Shown one piece after another: positions 12,535 through 25,035 of a DNA stretch of 64,000 bases. The DNA is from Cannabis sativa (taxonomy: Eukaryota > Streptophyta > Magnoliopsida > Rosales > Cannabaceae), in NCBI RefSeq assembly GCF_029168945.1, contig NC_083602.1:88112027-88176026 (forward strand), given 5' to 3'. Each line of letters starts with the position of its first letter. Position 1 is the stretch's first letter. The position numbers were made by a program, and so were the translations under genes. The notes beneath the pieces were generated by a model, which was not told the origin of the DNA, did not search any database, and was given only the letters and a program-made list of their open reading frames with translations.

Positions 12535-12651
12535 TTAGATAGCCGGAACTGAAAATAACCGCCGGAAAAAGGGTTTAAGTGGCCGGAGCAGAGGTAAATT
12601 CCGAGGAGGCCTAGTATGAGATTGAGAGAAGGCTTGTGGATTATAATCCAT
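12535..12651 (-). other. 38-codon upstream ORF in the probable PP2C leader
   Basis: On the minus strand an ATG at 12651 opens a frame of 38 codons (MDYNPQAFSQ... ending FSVPAI) with a stop at 12537-12535. It lies in G/C-richer, CT-rich sequence that looks like a transcript leader, about 1.1 kb upstream of the PP2C ATG. A donor-like CAAAG|GTTCTACC follows near 12490 and would splice to the acceptor near 11454. TATA-like ATTATAAAGC is near 12815. Leader assignment is inferred; the ORF itself is directly readable. Confidence 0.35.
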
Positions 12652-12819
12652 AACAGTGTGCTCCTCTGTCTCTCTGTGAATGAAAGTTTTATGCTTTTGT
12701 TTGGTTATGGGACATTTTCTTTAATATCTATCTAAGGGAGAAGAAAACTAAGAGAGATAATAATACAAACAAACAAAACACCAAACTGTTTATATTATGT
12801 CTCCTTTAGCTTTATAATT

Positions 12820-15190
12820 TTTCTTTGTTTTTTTTCTTCTTTTAGAGCTGTACAATTTAGTGACTCAAAAGCTTAGCTTAGCTAAGCTAATAATTGTTAT
12901 TTCTTTAATTGTATCTATAAATGTGAAAAGTAAGAAATTGAGTTCAACTATACATTAGTAATTAATCTATAAATATCAATTTCGTATATGGTGAAAAAAA
13001 TATTCTATTTGTATGAGAAGGGTTATTATTACTATTTTTATGTAGTTAAATTTTAGATGGTCAACATAGGATAGCCAAATGTGTTTAGCTTATTTTTATG
13101 TATTGGTACTCGACAAAGATTTTACAAGATTCTACGTTAATATCATGTATATATATATAAAAAAAAAATTAAAAATAGTAATGCATAATTGCATATAATT
13201 TTAATTTTAATATCTACAGCACACGATACTATTAAAGAAAATAATAATGGGATAGAAACAAATATTATTATGATTATGATTTTGTGTTATTTGGTCCTAA
13301 TCGTGCCCTAATGTTCTCTGACAGACACGTGGCTGTATTATATATGGACATTTAAATACTTAAAAATAGAAGTAATATATTATGATTGGTTAATAATACT
13401 TTATAAAAATTAATCTATTCAATTATATAGGATGAGATATATTTAATTCTAGATAATGATATTATACTTTAGTATCTCTAATCTTGTTCTCTAAATATAA
13501 TTTTTAGCTAAAATAGAGAGGAGAACTTAAAAAAATAAGCTCCAATTATATAAAAAAGCTGACTTAGTTCTCTATTTTTTTGCTAAATTTTTCTAATAGT
13601 ATTTTAATCAAAGATAATATTATTTTTTTATTATTTTATAAAATTAATTAATAGTTGACAAATTTAAATTATAAAATATTATTAAAATGATGAAATATTA
13701 ATTAAAGTAAGAAACATAATTAGAGCAATAACTATACTATTTTAATTAAAAAAAAATAAAGAATGCTATTAAAGATAAAAAATATTAGAAGTACTAATAC
13801 ATTTTAATAATAATATTGTGAACTAAAAACACCGCCCCATTTAATTAACTTAGCTAACCATCATATGATAATTTAATAAATTATTTTTTTTGAAGAAAAA
13901 TTTAATAAATTATTTGATAATTCAAAGTCTTACATATATACACCAGATACTTACCATATAATATTATATATATAATATGAAGAGATCATTAGTTGGTATT
14001 AACAATTTATTGTTAATTAATTAGTCTTGATAAGGTGACAAACTGAGGATGTCATTAATTATTATATTTTAATTTACTCAACTATACATGATATTATTAT
14101 TATATGTAATTAATTATTCGATTAGAAAATAGTAGTGTGCTGTGTTTACGTACATATATGATTAGTACGAAATAATCTATATTTTATTCAAGCTTTTTGT
14201 GTTGATATTAAATGTGTAGTAAAGGAGGAAGAATAAGTAAGTCGTTGAAATGAGTTATGATCATTAATTCATTCTTTTCTGCTAGAAAAAAAGGTTTTTT
14301 TTTTTGTTAAAAAAACACAAGAGAGACAAAGTAGGAGTAATTATGTGTTTGTTGATCAGTTAAAATAACATCATTGAAAAATAGTGAAAATAGGAAAGAA
14401 GAAATAAACCCTGTGAAAATTAAAAGATCTAGTCTAGATTTAAAATGATGAATGTTATTGAAATTTGAGTTCAAATATTTATAACACGTGCTCTTCATTT
14501 TTCTTCACATATTTAATTAATACAACATCTCATGCTCCAGGACCAGTACCCAAGTTTTGACTATTCTACAAACCAACAAATAACAATACAAAGTACTTTA
14601 TTTTATTACTAGCTATTAAAAAAAAACAATGGTTTTTTTTTCATTCGATTTAGTAACTAAAGAATGCATATATTATGTGTACTTTTTCTTAGGAAATATA
14701 TTATGAGTACTTGAGATTATATTTATTTACTTACCATATATATATATTTTTTAGAATAAATAGGATCTGTCACCTTGAATTATAATTAAAGTTTTATCTA
14801 ATTTTTATTTTTGATTTTTGTAATTTTTTTCTAAACTATCAAAAATCATTGTATACATTCTTTCTAGTTACAATCATTTCTTCAAACATTTTGTTTTAGT
14901 AGGCTATAGAAAAGAAAAAAAATTAAACCCTTATTTAAAAAAATTAGTATTTTTAAAATTAATAAAAAAAGGTGTAATTTTAAAAGGTAATTTTTTTTAA
15001 GAATTCTAAGGCTTGGTAGGTCTTAAGCACAGGCCTAACTCGTCTATGCTTGGGCCTACGTAAATCTAGCCTAACTCAAGTGTATAGACAAAAATTAATA
15101 TATAAATAGCAGTCTAATATCTTATGGACACTTGTGCTAATCTTGATCCCAACTATGCACCTTAGGTATGGTACAAACAACTCTCTTTTG
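12820..15190. other. Gene-free A/T-rich stretch
   Basis: No coding frame longer than chance and no clear repeat ends. The stretch is A/T-rich throughout, with short microsatellite-like TA runs (13145-13165, 14730-14750). Confidence 0.5.
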
Positions 15191-15199
15191 TACAATTTT

Positions 15200-15960
15200 T
15201 TTTGTCCAGGATGACGTATTTAGAGCTTGACATTGGATTTTTCTTGCGGTCACCCTATCTGTGACTAGCTCTCTAGAATTTAAGAACTTGTAGATTGGGT
15301 ACTCGGTATTCTATCCACGAGGTGGAGTGGTCAATGACATTTACCCCCAGCATTTGGGTATTCAATACACCAAGACAAGTTATGGGGACCACTCTGTGTT
15401 CCTCTATTTCTTAATATATTGTTAACTTAGCCAACACATCTGCAAATGCATTCTGATCCCTAGAGACCTATCGGGTGGTATATCTTTTAAAATTCTAAAG
15501 TAGCTCCTGAGTCGTGAGCCTTGGAGACAGAAGCAGTCATCTTTCCTCCTTTAATTTGATAATCCCCTGATATTTAGTTCACAACTATATGTGTGTTGTT
15601 GTAAACTTCAATGTTCTTGAATCCAACTTCCTTGGCTAAATATAAATCAGCGATCATTGTTTCGTGCTCCGCTTCATTGTTGGAGAAGACGAATTCGAAT
15701 CAAATGGCACTTTGAAGTTGGTGCCCTTGAGGGGAAATTAGAATTATTATTCCAGCTCCAACACCTCTTTCCGTTCGAAGTTTCGTCAATATAGACTTTT
15801 CAAATCACGTGCGAGTCTTGGCACTAGTTCTTTCGTATCGTCGTCGATCCTAGTACGTTTCCACAATAAAATCGGCTAGGATTTGACCTTTAATTTATAT
15901 TATTGGTTGGTACTGAATATTGAATTGGCTGAGCTTCATGACTCACTGAACCAGTCTCTT
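15200..15960 (-). pseudogene. Decayed Ty3/gypsy polyprotein fragment (RNase H)
   Basis: Read on the minus strand from about 15810 down, with frame shifts, the sequence gives VYIDETSN, then ISPQGHQLQSAI, FEFVFSNNEAEHETMIADL, YLAKEVGFKNIEVYNNTH, a stop, ISGDYQIKGGKM, and later QNAFADVLAKL. This is the order of the retroviral-type RNase H domain of Ty3/gypsy elements (first catalytic D in VYID, E in NNEAE). The third catalytic Asp is replaced (VYNNTH where VFSDSQ is usual) and stops interrupt the frame. It is a dead relic of about 0.6-0.75 kb; no LTRs are visible. Confidence 0.65.
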
Positions 15961-16473
15961 TAAGAGTTTTGGTTTCTACAAGACTTAACTGAGAGGGTGA
16001 TTTGTGAATATCTTAATAGCACGAGTCTAAAACTACGATCTTAACTTCAGGCTCATACCATTAAGGTATATGTATAATTTATTTACATATTCTAATAAAT
16101 TATGTGAATATGTATAATTGTATATATATTCTAGAGATATTACCTGTATCATATTTAATACTAATAAGTTAGATTTTAAATAGCTTAAGAATGTTAAATA
16201 AATACTTGTACTATCCACGTACATAAACTATTTTAAAATTCAAGAAAGAGAATATTTGCAATGATATAAATAGTTATGGAAAATTTGGCAATAAAAGAAA
16301 AATAAGGAGAAAAGTCTACAAGAATCAAGAAGAAAAATTATAGATATTATTTTTTAGTAGTACTTAGTGGGTTGTAATGTCGGGTGAAGATTTGAAAATA
16401 TTAAAATTAGAAATTATTAGCATACAGTCTATGGCTTTATGTTATAATATAATGAGTCACATTATATTAAAAG

Positions 16474-16635
16474 GAATTTTTTTTATTTTTATACTTAAAA
16501 ATAGTTTTTTTTTTTTGTATTTTTACGAAATTCTACATTAAAATTCCTATTGCAACTAGCACTGCAATTATTTTAGATATTTAAACCGTAAATTTAAAAA
16601 AAAAATTAAAAAAATAATATACAGAATAATTTCCC
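16474..16635. repeat. Interspersed repeat, second copy
   Basis: Relative of the sequences at 5140-5330 and 27316-27520: TTTTTATACTTAAAAATAG, GTATTTTTACGAAATTC, CCTATTGCAACTAGC and a terminal AGAATAATTTCCC. The CCTATTGCAACTAGC block is seen inverted in the 27316 copy. Confidence 0.45.
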
Positions 16636-17104
16636 ATATTAAAATTATTATGCAATTTTATTAATAGTAATTTGTAATTTAATTGTGATATTTTTTTAAA
16701 AAAATATAACTAGATTTAAAATTGAAAAAAAATAAACTAATTAATCGTTCATCTAATTCTCAAATCATTTTACAAAACAAATTAAAATAAACAGATTGCA
16801 GCATCACACTTATATTCAGTTTACTCCACTATTCAAAAGACACAAAAATCAACAGTAAACCATAAATATTTTTACATTTAATACATATGAGACAATATTC
16901 TTCAATACCGACCAAACCATACTTAAACTTAGAGAACCGACAGTCCTAGCCAGAGAAAGAACAACTAATTGATATATATTGAGTACACCTTATATTAGTA
17001 GCATTGTAAATAAATATCAACTTCTGCACCTAAACATGCTTAAAAAAACGATTTACAATGATAATATTTTTTAGAAAAATAACAACTAAACATAATTGAT
17101 ATTG

Positions 17105-17510
17105 CACTACAAAAAAAACAGCTATTTTTAGTTATAATTTTTTTTGTGATTAAATGTAACTTTTTTTTTTTTGAGTGTAACGTAATGGTATTCTTACAAT
17201 CAACTAATAGCTTATAGCTTAAAAGTCTTGGATTCGAACCCATGACCTCTCCCTTTTCCCATTCCTCCCTCACCACTAAACTAACCTTAGTGGCTTGATT
17301 AAATGTAACTTTTAGTCACAATAAAAAATTACTAGTGACTAAAATATAGTATTTAGATACAAGTTGTTACTAATTTATTTTTAATTACAATCAGTATTGT
17401 AACTATAAAAACACATTTAGTCACAATAAATTATAATTTTTATAATTAATACTTTTAACCAGAGACTTTCTAGTCACAACAGGAGAATGATAATTTATAA
17501 TTTATCGACA
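17105..17510. mobile_element. CACTA-type MITE, right end lost, split by a SINE
   Basis: The left end is CACTACAAAAAAAAC, the typical CACTA-superfamily terminus. Inside are repeated GTGACTAAA / TTTAGTCACAA words in both orientations, as in the better preserved copy at 52989-53308. The right end is not recognisable. A SINE (17161-17296) interrupts it. Confidence 0.6.
17161..17296 (-). mobile_element. tRNA-derived SINE with intact pol III boxes and target duplication
   Basis: On the minus strand: A box TAGTTTAGTGG (17283-17273), B box GGTTCGAATCC (17240-17230, perfect consensus) and a terminal A tract (T run 17161-17172 on plus). GATTAAATGTAAC occurs exactly at 17148-17160 and again at 17297-17309, a perfect target-site duplication that may extend a few T further. 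The host sequence is the CACTA MITE, so the SINE is the younger insertion. Body is 136 bp. The short minus-strand ORF across it is a chance frame. Confidence 0.8.
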
Positions 17511-17514
17511 TTTT

Positions 17515-19127
17515 GACGTGTAATATATGTATTTTTGTTTTGTTAGAAAAATGTATCTACGTCAAAATCTTTAAATGTATTATTATTAATGAATATATAT
17601 ACAATACAATATGTATAGATTAATATATTAGCCTTTCTTTATTAAAATGTCTCCACCTTTTTCAGTCCTTTTCGTTTACCCTCCTTGTAATTCCAGCTCA
17701 CTATATAACAATATTTCCTCATTTCCTAATTTGGGTAAGGATTAATTTAATTTTCTTCCAATAATTGTTGTCAATAAAGTCCATTTACGTTTCAAGAACT
17801 GAGAAAAAGAAATATATTAAATTACATATTCTAAAAGACCAAAACAAGAAAGAATATATATTATGTGCATTTGGTGAACTGTTGGATATGACTAGCACCA
17901 AATATCCTACAAAAAAAAAGAAGCAAATAATTGTGTGTGTGTGTTTTTTTGGTGGGGTGCAAAAGTGACTATTGTTTATGCATTGGATCTTGTCATATGA
18001 CCCAAACAAAAATATAACAATCAAAATAAATATACCAAATTAGCAAAAGAGATGATTATAATATATATATGTTGAAGAAGTTATTTTCAAAGTCCTAAAA
18101 AAATAAAAAATAAAAAATGCAAAGGGACCCCATTTCTATATTAGAGCTTATTAGCATCCACAAATTGAAAAGAGAGGTGGTCTGTGGTCATGATCAAGTG
18201 GAGCCACTCTCTCACCTAACACATCATGTTCAATGACCATAATATTGGGTTGAGACTCACCCTGCCATTTTCAATTTTGATATATTTTGTGGACCCATCT
18301 TCACCGATCGAGTCATGGGATTATTCACCGTGTTGTTATATGGTTGTGGTCGGCATCTAGACTTAACCCTCTTTAGTCAAACCTATTCATTTCATTTTAC
18401 TAACCCAATAACCTATATTCATGTTCTTAAAACAATGCCCATTATTAATTGTCCTCAAATATATTGATGATAATCATCTCTATACATATTAAAAAAAGAA
18501 AAACATGTTTATTAATGGGGATACTTTACAAATGGTTAGTAGTGCTTTTATAATAATTATTATATTAAATTATGTAGAATACGATATTTAACTACACTAA
18601 GTATAATATGATACCTCGTAGCGGTGTTTGGCATAAATAACAATATGCTATTTAGCAAATTTTTTTTGTTTAATAAAAATACAAAAGAGTACCACTAGTA
18701 CCTAACACCACCACAATATTTCATATGGCTAATGATGTAATTTTAAATTCATGTTTTAATTTAATATTAATTACTATAAAAATTGTTACTTTTATTAAAA
18801 AAATATATTATTAACTACTTATAAAGTGACCTTAAAATTAACCACTATTAGCCTCTAATTTATAAATATACATTTTTTAAAAACTAATTACACTTGCATG
18901 TCATTTAGGATGATATCTCCTGTTATTTTCATTTTTTTTTTTGTAATAATGGTGTAATTTAATTTACAATAAAATATTTAAATATTATAGCTATATATTA
19001 AGGATGTTTAGGGGACCTATCATTCTTGACCTCCCTAATATCTAGAAAGTACATTAATTGTTGAAATTTTGAAGATTTCTGTTTATTAATGTAGCTACAC
19101 TTATGTTTAAAAAAAAAAATATATATA
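17515..19127. other. Gene-free stretch
   Basis: A/T-rich, with a G/C-richer part at 18120-18370 that has no open frame. Positions 18525-18720 may hold a very worn member of the family at 27702 (CACTAGTACCTAACACC). Nothing else is supported. Confidence 0.45.
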
Positions 19128-19866
19128 TCTTTATATATTAAAAGTGCCTATTTAACGGCATTTCTTGGTTTAACAGAATATACTTAAAAATAAAAGAATA
19201 TTCGGTTAAATTTAACGATTAAGTTTGATCTCCCGTTAACAAATAAACCCAAAAAATCAAACAATCTTTTAAATATTAATAATCTCTTTTTAAATTAAAA
19301 AAATCATCTTAGCCACATATCTCTCTAACAAACCTATCTTAAAAAAGAATATTAATAATTTTTTTATTTATTTTTTAAAAAAAAAAATATAGATAAAATG
19401 TCTAGAAAAGATAAAATAGCTTAAAAAAATAAAAAGAAGATGAAATGGGCTGTAATTAGTATTTACCTTATATGTTTGTGCTTATTTTTAGTTTTATTTT
19501 TAATTTTACCACCAAGAGGAGAAGGTTAAAAAATATTAGAATATGAAAATATTATTGGTGCTTATTAGTAATTTGCAAAGAATGTGAAAATCTATAAATA
19601 TATAATTGTGTAGCTATTATTAGATATGAAATGAAATAATAGAACTTTTTTCAGTTAGAAGATTAATGTACATTTTACTATTAATAACTTACATTATTAT
19701 AACACAACTATGTTTTACTTACTAAATATACTTACACATATTTTATTTTTATAAAACAAATCATTCAAATAATTATACTATTTTAATTATTAATTAAAAT
19801 AAAAAATTAAAATATTAAATAAAACTAACACTACGTGGCTTGACAAGCCACGTAACAATCACCTAG
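19128..19866 (+). mobile_element. Non-autonomous Helitron
   Basis: Begins TCTTTATATATTAAAAGTGC and ends CTAG. Just before the end is a perfect 11-bp stem hairpin, TACGTGGCTTG-A-CAAGCCACGTA (19832-19854), then 8 nt, then CTAG (19863-19866). The base before is A and the base after is T, so the element sits between A and T without a target duplication. TC start, subterminal hairpin, CTRR end and an A/T insertion site are the standard Helitron signature. Length 739 bp; no Rep/helicase frame. The 5' boundary is less certain because it lies in a TA run. Confidence 0.75.
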
Positions 19867-19869
19867 TAT

Positions 19870-21930
19870 ATATATATATAGCTACACAGGCACAGAATCT
19901 ATATATATAAAGATATATATATAAATCTTTGAAAAAAGTGACTAATTGACCAACCATCTAATCTGACCTAAAAAAAAAAGGATGAATTTTCCAATTAATT
20001 GAAACTAATATTGAGCTAACACGTAATACTAATTTACTAATGTATTAATTAAAGTTTTGTGTGTATCGAAAAGTTTAGAGGCTCAAGTTAGATACGTCTC
20101 AAACAAGGCAATTTTTATTTCTATGTGTGTGAAGTGAAGTCTTTATTAGTAAATTGTAATGTTATTAATTTCAAGCAAAATGTTAAATTGGCATGAAGAT
20201 TTCTTTTTCTTTCTAGCTCATGCAAAATGGGGTAGTCCTTTCTCAAAATTACATAAAATAAAATAAAATAAAATAGTGTACTCTCAATTGCTAAGCGTGA
20301 TTCTCTTTATGAATTAGTTCGATTTCGATCCAAAATAACACGAAGAAGAGGTTAAAAGAATTCTTTTAATTTCTCAAATAACAATAGGATTTTATTGAAA
20401 GTAAGATATACACTATCTTTGACAAGTTAATCGCTAATGAATTGATGTTCCATCAAAAAAAAAATGTTAATCTCTAACGATCAATTGATTTTACCTCGTC
20501 CAATCATAACACCATAAAAAGATTTAGACCGTTAAGACTAATTTGCGAATTAGTAATATACTAATCTACCAACAACAATAATATCACCATTATGCTAAAA
20601 AAGAAAGTACGCAGTAAAGGTCCACTTACTTGAATAGGAATGCTTAATATTATTACAAGATATTATATTATTATTGGTATAATTAACTATTAAATTTTAT
20701 ATTTTTTAATTTAATAATTATTATTAAAAAAAAGCTATTAATGATTTGCAAAGACTATTAATTAAACCCTATTATTACCTTATAATAATTTTTAGGCTAA
20801 TTAGTAATTTTTCTCCCCGAATTTGACATGTACTAAATCGTGCCCCCTGAACTTTTTTGGCCGTTAAAAATTCCCCTCGAATTATTGAAATTGTTAAATT
20901 TAAGGACTTTTGTCTAATTTTAGTAAAAAAATTCTAACATGGATGAAAGTTCAAGGAGCATTATTTAGTACATATCAAAGTTTGAGGGGCATGATTTGGT
21001 AAATATCAAATTTTGGGAGCATGATTTAGTACATAAACAATCATTGAAACAGTAAATTGAATGAAATTAGACAAAAGTCTTTAAATTTAACAATCTCAAT
21101 AGTTCGAACCAAAATCAGGGTTCAACCTCAAACCCCAACCTTGATCTCGGCCCCGAATCCAACTTTGGCCTCAAATCCTAATCTCGAACCCCGACCTTCA
21201 ATCTCAGCCCTCACTTTGAATTCGAACCCAAATCCTAGCTTTAGTCTTCGCCTTCCGGCTTCGACCTCAGGCTATTTCTAAATATTATAATATAATATAA
21301 AAATTTTATTAATTTTTTAAAAAAAGTGGATGATAAGTTATGGGAAGATGCATGGAAGAAGTGTGAAGGTAGATATAGAATAGATAGAGTGATTTGATTT
21401 GATTGGGGAAACAGTGTAAATAATTGAAGGCAAAGAAGGGAGAAGAGTTAGTTTCATTTCTTGTAGCAGATGAGATGAGATGAGTCAGAGTAAGTAAAGG
21501 TAGGGACACGTCACACATGTGACTCGCACCACACACAATCACATCCATCCAATCAAGTCGGTGTAAAGAGGGAAACAAACAACATCTACTGTTCATTCAC
21601 ACACCCAATCAATATCACCCACGTGTCCTCTAACAATCACATGTGGGGCGGCTCACCCTCACCTGATAGTGACTTCCCAATGCTTCCACACAATTCTTTA
21701 CCAAAAAAAAATATCTTCTTTTTTTATTATTATTTATTTTTTGAATTTAATAAAATAAGATATTTTTAATATAATTTTTTTTAATTGAAAATTATTATTT
21801 TATTATTATTATTATTTTTTTAATATAAAATAAGATAACTCTAATAAAATTATAAATCATCTTATTAGCTAATCGTTTTAATCGAATAGATAGAACATTT
21901 CATAATTCTTTCAATAAAGCCTTACAAATA
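19870..21930. other. Gene-free stretch with an ABRE-like patch
   Basis: No gene. Positions 21105-21275 hold an imperfect C-rich repeat built on AACCCCGACC-like words (its open frame, rich in P/N/S, is a by-product). Positions 21480-21690 are G/C-richer and carry G-box/ABRE-like words, GGACACGTCAC (about 21503) and CCCACGTGTCC (about 21619), without an adjacent gene. Confidence 0.4.
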
Positions 21931-21934
21931 TTAA

Positions 21935-24130
21935 TTATTTGACCAAATATGAAAATCATAACAAGTGAACTATGCAAGACTTGTATGACAGATAAACAGT
22001 TAGTTTCAAGGATAGCATGGTGTGGTCGATTCTTCTTGATCCAACTCAAAGCTTCCTTAACCCCCAATGCTTCAACAAATTTTGGTGTAACCGAGCCATT
22101 TCAAAAGTTTGGTACCACCTTCTAAAATCATGCCTTTGCATCTCGAACCACGAAACCCACCCCATATTGGTTAAGTCTCGAAAAATATAGCATCGTCAAC
22201 ATTAACCTTAATGCTATCTCCATGTGGTACCTGCCATTGCTCAGCTCCGTCACTTGGTAAGAAACCAAGACCAGAGAATTCTAAGTCTGAACTATGAGCA
22301 ATTAACCATTGATTAAGGTAACTTCTAGCCGAGACACTATATTATCCACACTTACCACTTTGTTTTGCCAAACCTTATCATTTTTTCGCATTCCAAATAG
22401 CCCAACAAAAGGCAACCAGCAATTTTTTCATGTCCGAATCAAGCACCAAAAAATTAGACACGCACCAGTCCAAAATGGAGGAAATTGGCTGCACTATAGT
22501 GCTGATTCCAACTCTTTCCCAACAGAGTTTAGCAACTGGGCAAGAAACAATGGCATGGAGTATGGATTCTTCCTCTATGTTGCATATTGGGAAGCACCTC
22601 CACGTTTAGTCTGAAGTTGGACCATGGTTGGTAGACATCCTTTTCCAACTCTTCATAACAAATTTTTCATTTATGGTGGAAGTTTTAAACCCCAAAAGTT
22701 CTTTCAAAATCTATCAACTACTGTCTCCTCTTGAATATTATCACCACGAACATCTTGTGCCAGTTTGTAAGCACTCTTGATAGTGTACAAACTAGAATTT
22801 TCTCCTATCCATGTAAGATAATCATGCCCACGATCTTGGTGAAGTAGAGTTTGGAGGATCAAATCTCGATCACACTGGTCAAATAAATCTGCCAAAAGCT
22901 CTTCATCCCAACCCGTACCATCCATGGAAAACAAGTTGCATATCTTTGCACCAATAAGAGCAAGGTGCGATGAATAAATCAAGGAGTTGACAGCATCGGT
23001 TAACCAAGAATCACCTAAAATCGATATGCTTATGCCATCCCCAATAGACCAACGAACCCCTTTAGCCACCAGTTAGTGAGCTTCAAGGACACTACGCCAA
23101 ACAAACCTTAGATTGGCTCCAATATCAGCAGTAAAGAAAGAGCCTCGCGGGTAATACCTAGCTTTAAATACACGAGATACAAGGGAATCAGGTTTGGAGA
23201 GAAGTCGTCATCCTTGTTTACCCAAAAGACCTAAGTTAAAATCTCTCAAGTTACGAAAGCCCATACCCCATTCGATTTGTGTTTGCATAGTCTTTTCCAA
23301 GACATCCAATGGATACCTTTAGATGAACTATTAGAATATTGCCACCAAAACTTTGACATCAAGCCTTCCATATCTCTTGTAACCTCTTGTGAAATCAAAA
23401 ACACACTCATGGCGTAGCTTCGGAGCGCTTGAGCTATAGTTTTTATCAAAATTTCCTTACCAGCCCGTGAAAGAAACTTAGTTCCCCAACCAAGAAATCT
23501 TTTCCTCACCTTGTCCTTTAGAAAACCCAAAGCAACAGATTTGTTACGACCCATAGAGGTAAGCAAACCGAAGTACAGGCTGCCCTCAGTAGCCGTGACC
23601 ATACCCAATAAAAGATTAATCCTATCTCTCTCAAGGTATTTGAACTAAAGAAGATAGAAGATTTAGAAAGATTAACCTTTTGACTCGAAGCTAATTCGAA
23701 CTTGTGTAAAACTTCCTAAATTCGAAGGGCCTCAGTTTCTGTAGCTTCGCAGTATAAGTAAGTATCGTTTGCAAAGAGCACGTGAGAGACTCTTGGAGCA
23801 CCATTCGCCACCTTGCAACCATGAAGCCAACCACGTTGTTCATACTTACGGAGCAAAACTGTGAAGCCTTCAACACATACAATAAATAGGTACGGTGAAA
23901 GTGAATCTCCCTGACGGATACCCTTTGTAGGAATAATTAGGTCGACTTCATAATTACCATGAATTACACAATACCTTGCGAACTTAACACACTTCAAAAT
24001 GAGTTGAATCCAGCTTTTAACAAAACCCAGTTTTCGAAGTATAGCTTCAAGGAAATCCCATTCAATTCGGTCAAACGCTTTGTTCATATCGAGTTTAAGT
24101 GCCGTAAAACCGTCTTTACCCTTACGTAAT
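21935..24130 (-). pseudogene. Truncated LINE (L1-type) ORF2: RT, zf-RVT, RNase H relic
   Basis: On the minus strand: reverse-transcriptase palm (KGKDGFTALKLDMNKAFDR near 24125, GIRQGDSLSPYLF, then the catalytic box as FANDTYLY where FADD is usual), thumb-like DKVRKRFLGWGTKFLSRAG and FWWQ...HWMSWKRLCK (23608-23246), the linker region with WSIGDGISISILGDSWL (23069 on), an SAYKLAQ zf-RVT part, and a worn RNase H-like tail (VNVD, GFVVRD, EALSWIKKN) near 22200-21935. Stops and frameshifts break it in many places, the ORF1 and endonuclease part is absent, and the mutated FADD box would kill activity. A dead, 5'-truncated copy. Confidence 0.85.
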
Positions 24131-24417
24131 TAACTTCTACTTTTTTTCCCAAAATAAATAATTTTTTTACTTTTTTATATATTTGCAAGAGCTCTCAATA
24201 ACTATTCTAAAATTTTGGTGTATAATAGAGAAAATTAAATTTTAGTACTGATCATTATAGACTTTTTAACTTTTTTTTTTTTTTTTAAATCTAAGAGTTT
24301 TTTTTTTTTTTATCATTATTATATTTTAAAAGAAAAGAAGAATTCAAGAGTATTTTTGTTTGAAAGATAGAATAATATAAATAAAATTGTAATAGTTAGT
24401 AATAGTAATAAATTAAT

Positions 24418-24772
24418 GGAATTATTTCACAAATACACAAAAATTATAAAAAAATTACAAAAATACATTTGTACGAAATTTTAAATATTTTTTTATGTTT
24501 TATATGATTTTATTTACAAAAAATACTTCTGATGTATTTTTATGATATACTTTTGTTAATTTGTTGTTAATTTTTTATTATTTGTATGTTATTTTTTGTT
24601 GTTGTTTGAATGTTATTTTCTTGTTACTTTTATGTAGTTTTTTTTATTGTTTTCGTGTTATTTTTATATAATACTGTAAAAATGTAAAAAAAAAAATATT
24701 TAAGCATAAAAATATAAAATATTGTAAATTTTTTACGAAAAAAATATATTTTATGTAATTATTCCTAAATTA
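24418..24772. repeat. Interspersed A/T-rich repeat, copy 1
   Basis: Shares order and wording with 33603-33985: ATTACAAAAATA, GTACGAAATTTTAAA, TATGATTTTATTTACAAAAA, then several TTATTTTTTATTGTTGTTT-like units and TTTTCGTGTTRTTTTTATA, ending near TATGTAATTATTCC. Likely a MITE family; the termini (ATTATTTCACAAATACAC... and ...TGTAATTATTCC) are weakly inverted. Confidence 0.5.
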
Positions 24773-24827
24773 ATCCTACAAGTATATCAAAGCCCATAAA
24801 AAAATAGTAATAGTAATATTAATAGCT

Positions 24828-25035
24828 ATGGCAGCTAGTGTGTATGGAATATGGATTAATAGAAACAATTGTTTGTATGAGCTGAACACTTTTAGTGGTG
24901 ATCACCTTGCAAAATCTTAAGGCTAGAATTATACTTTTGACAGGCCGTAAGAAGTTTACTAAGAAGGAGAAGGCCATCTTAGATTTTGTGATCAATGAAA
25001 ATTCTGAAATTCATTTCCCAGCAAAAAAATATATA
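24828..25035 (+). pseudogene. LINE ORF2 C-terminal fragment
   Basis: The plus strand reads AASVYGIWINRNNCLYE followed, after a frame change, by LKARIILLTGRKKFTKKEK. This is the conserved tail between the zf-RVT domain and the end of plant L1-type ORF2 (usual form: A...Y.IW..RN...F). It is on the opposite strand to the larger LINE relic at 21935-24130, so it is a separate copy. Only about 200 bp remain. Confidence 0.55.

Noticed and set aside
21057..21281. 74-residue Pro/Asn/Ser-rich ORF
   Set aside because: Follows from an imperfect C-rich short repeat; no start context, no homology recognised.
22309..22614. 101-residue plus-strand ORF
   Set aside because: Antisense shadow of the LINE zf-RVT region.
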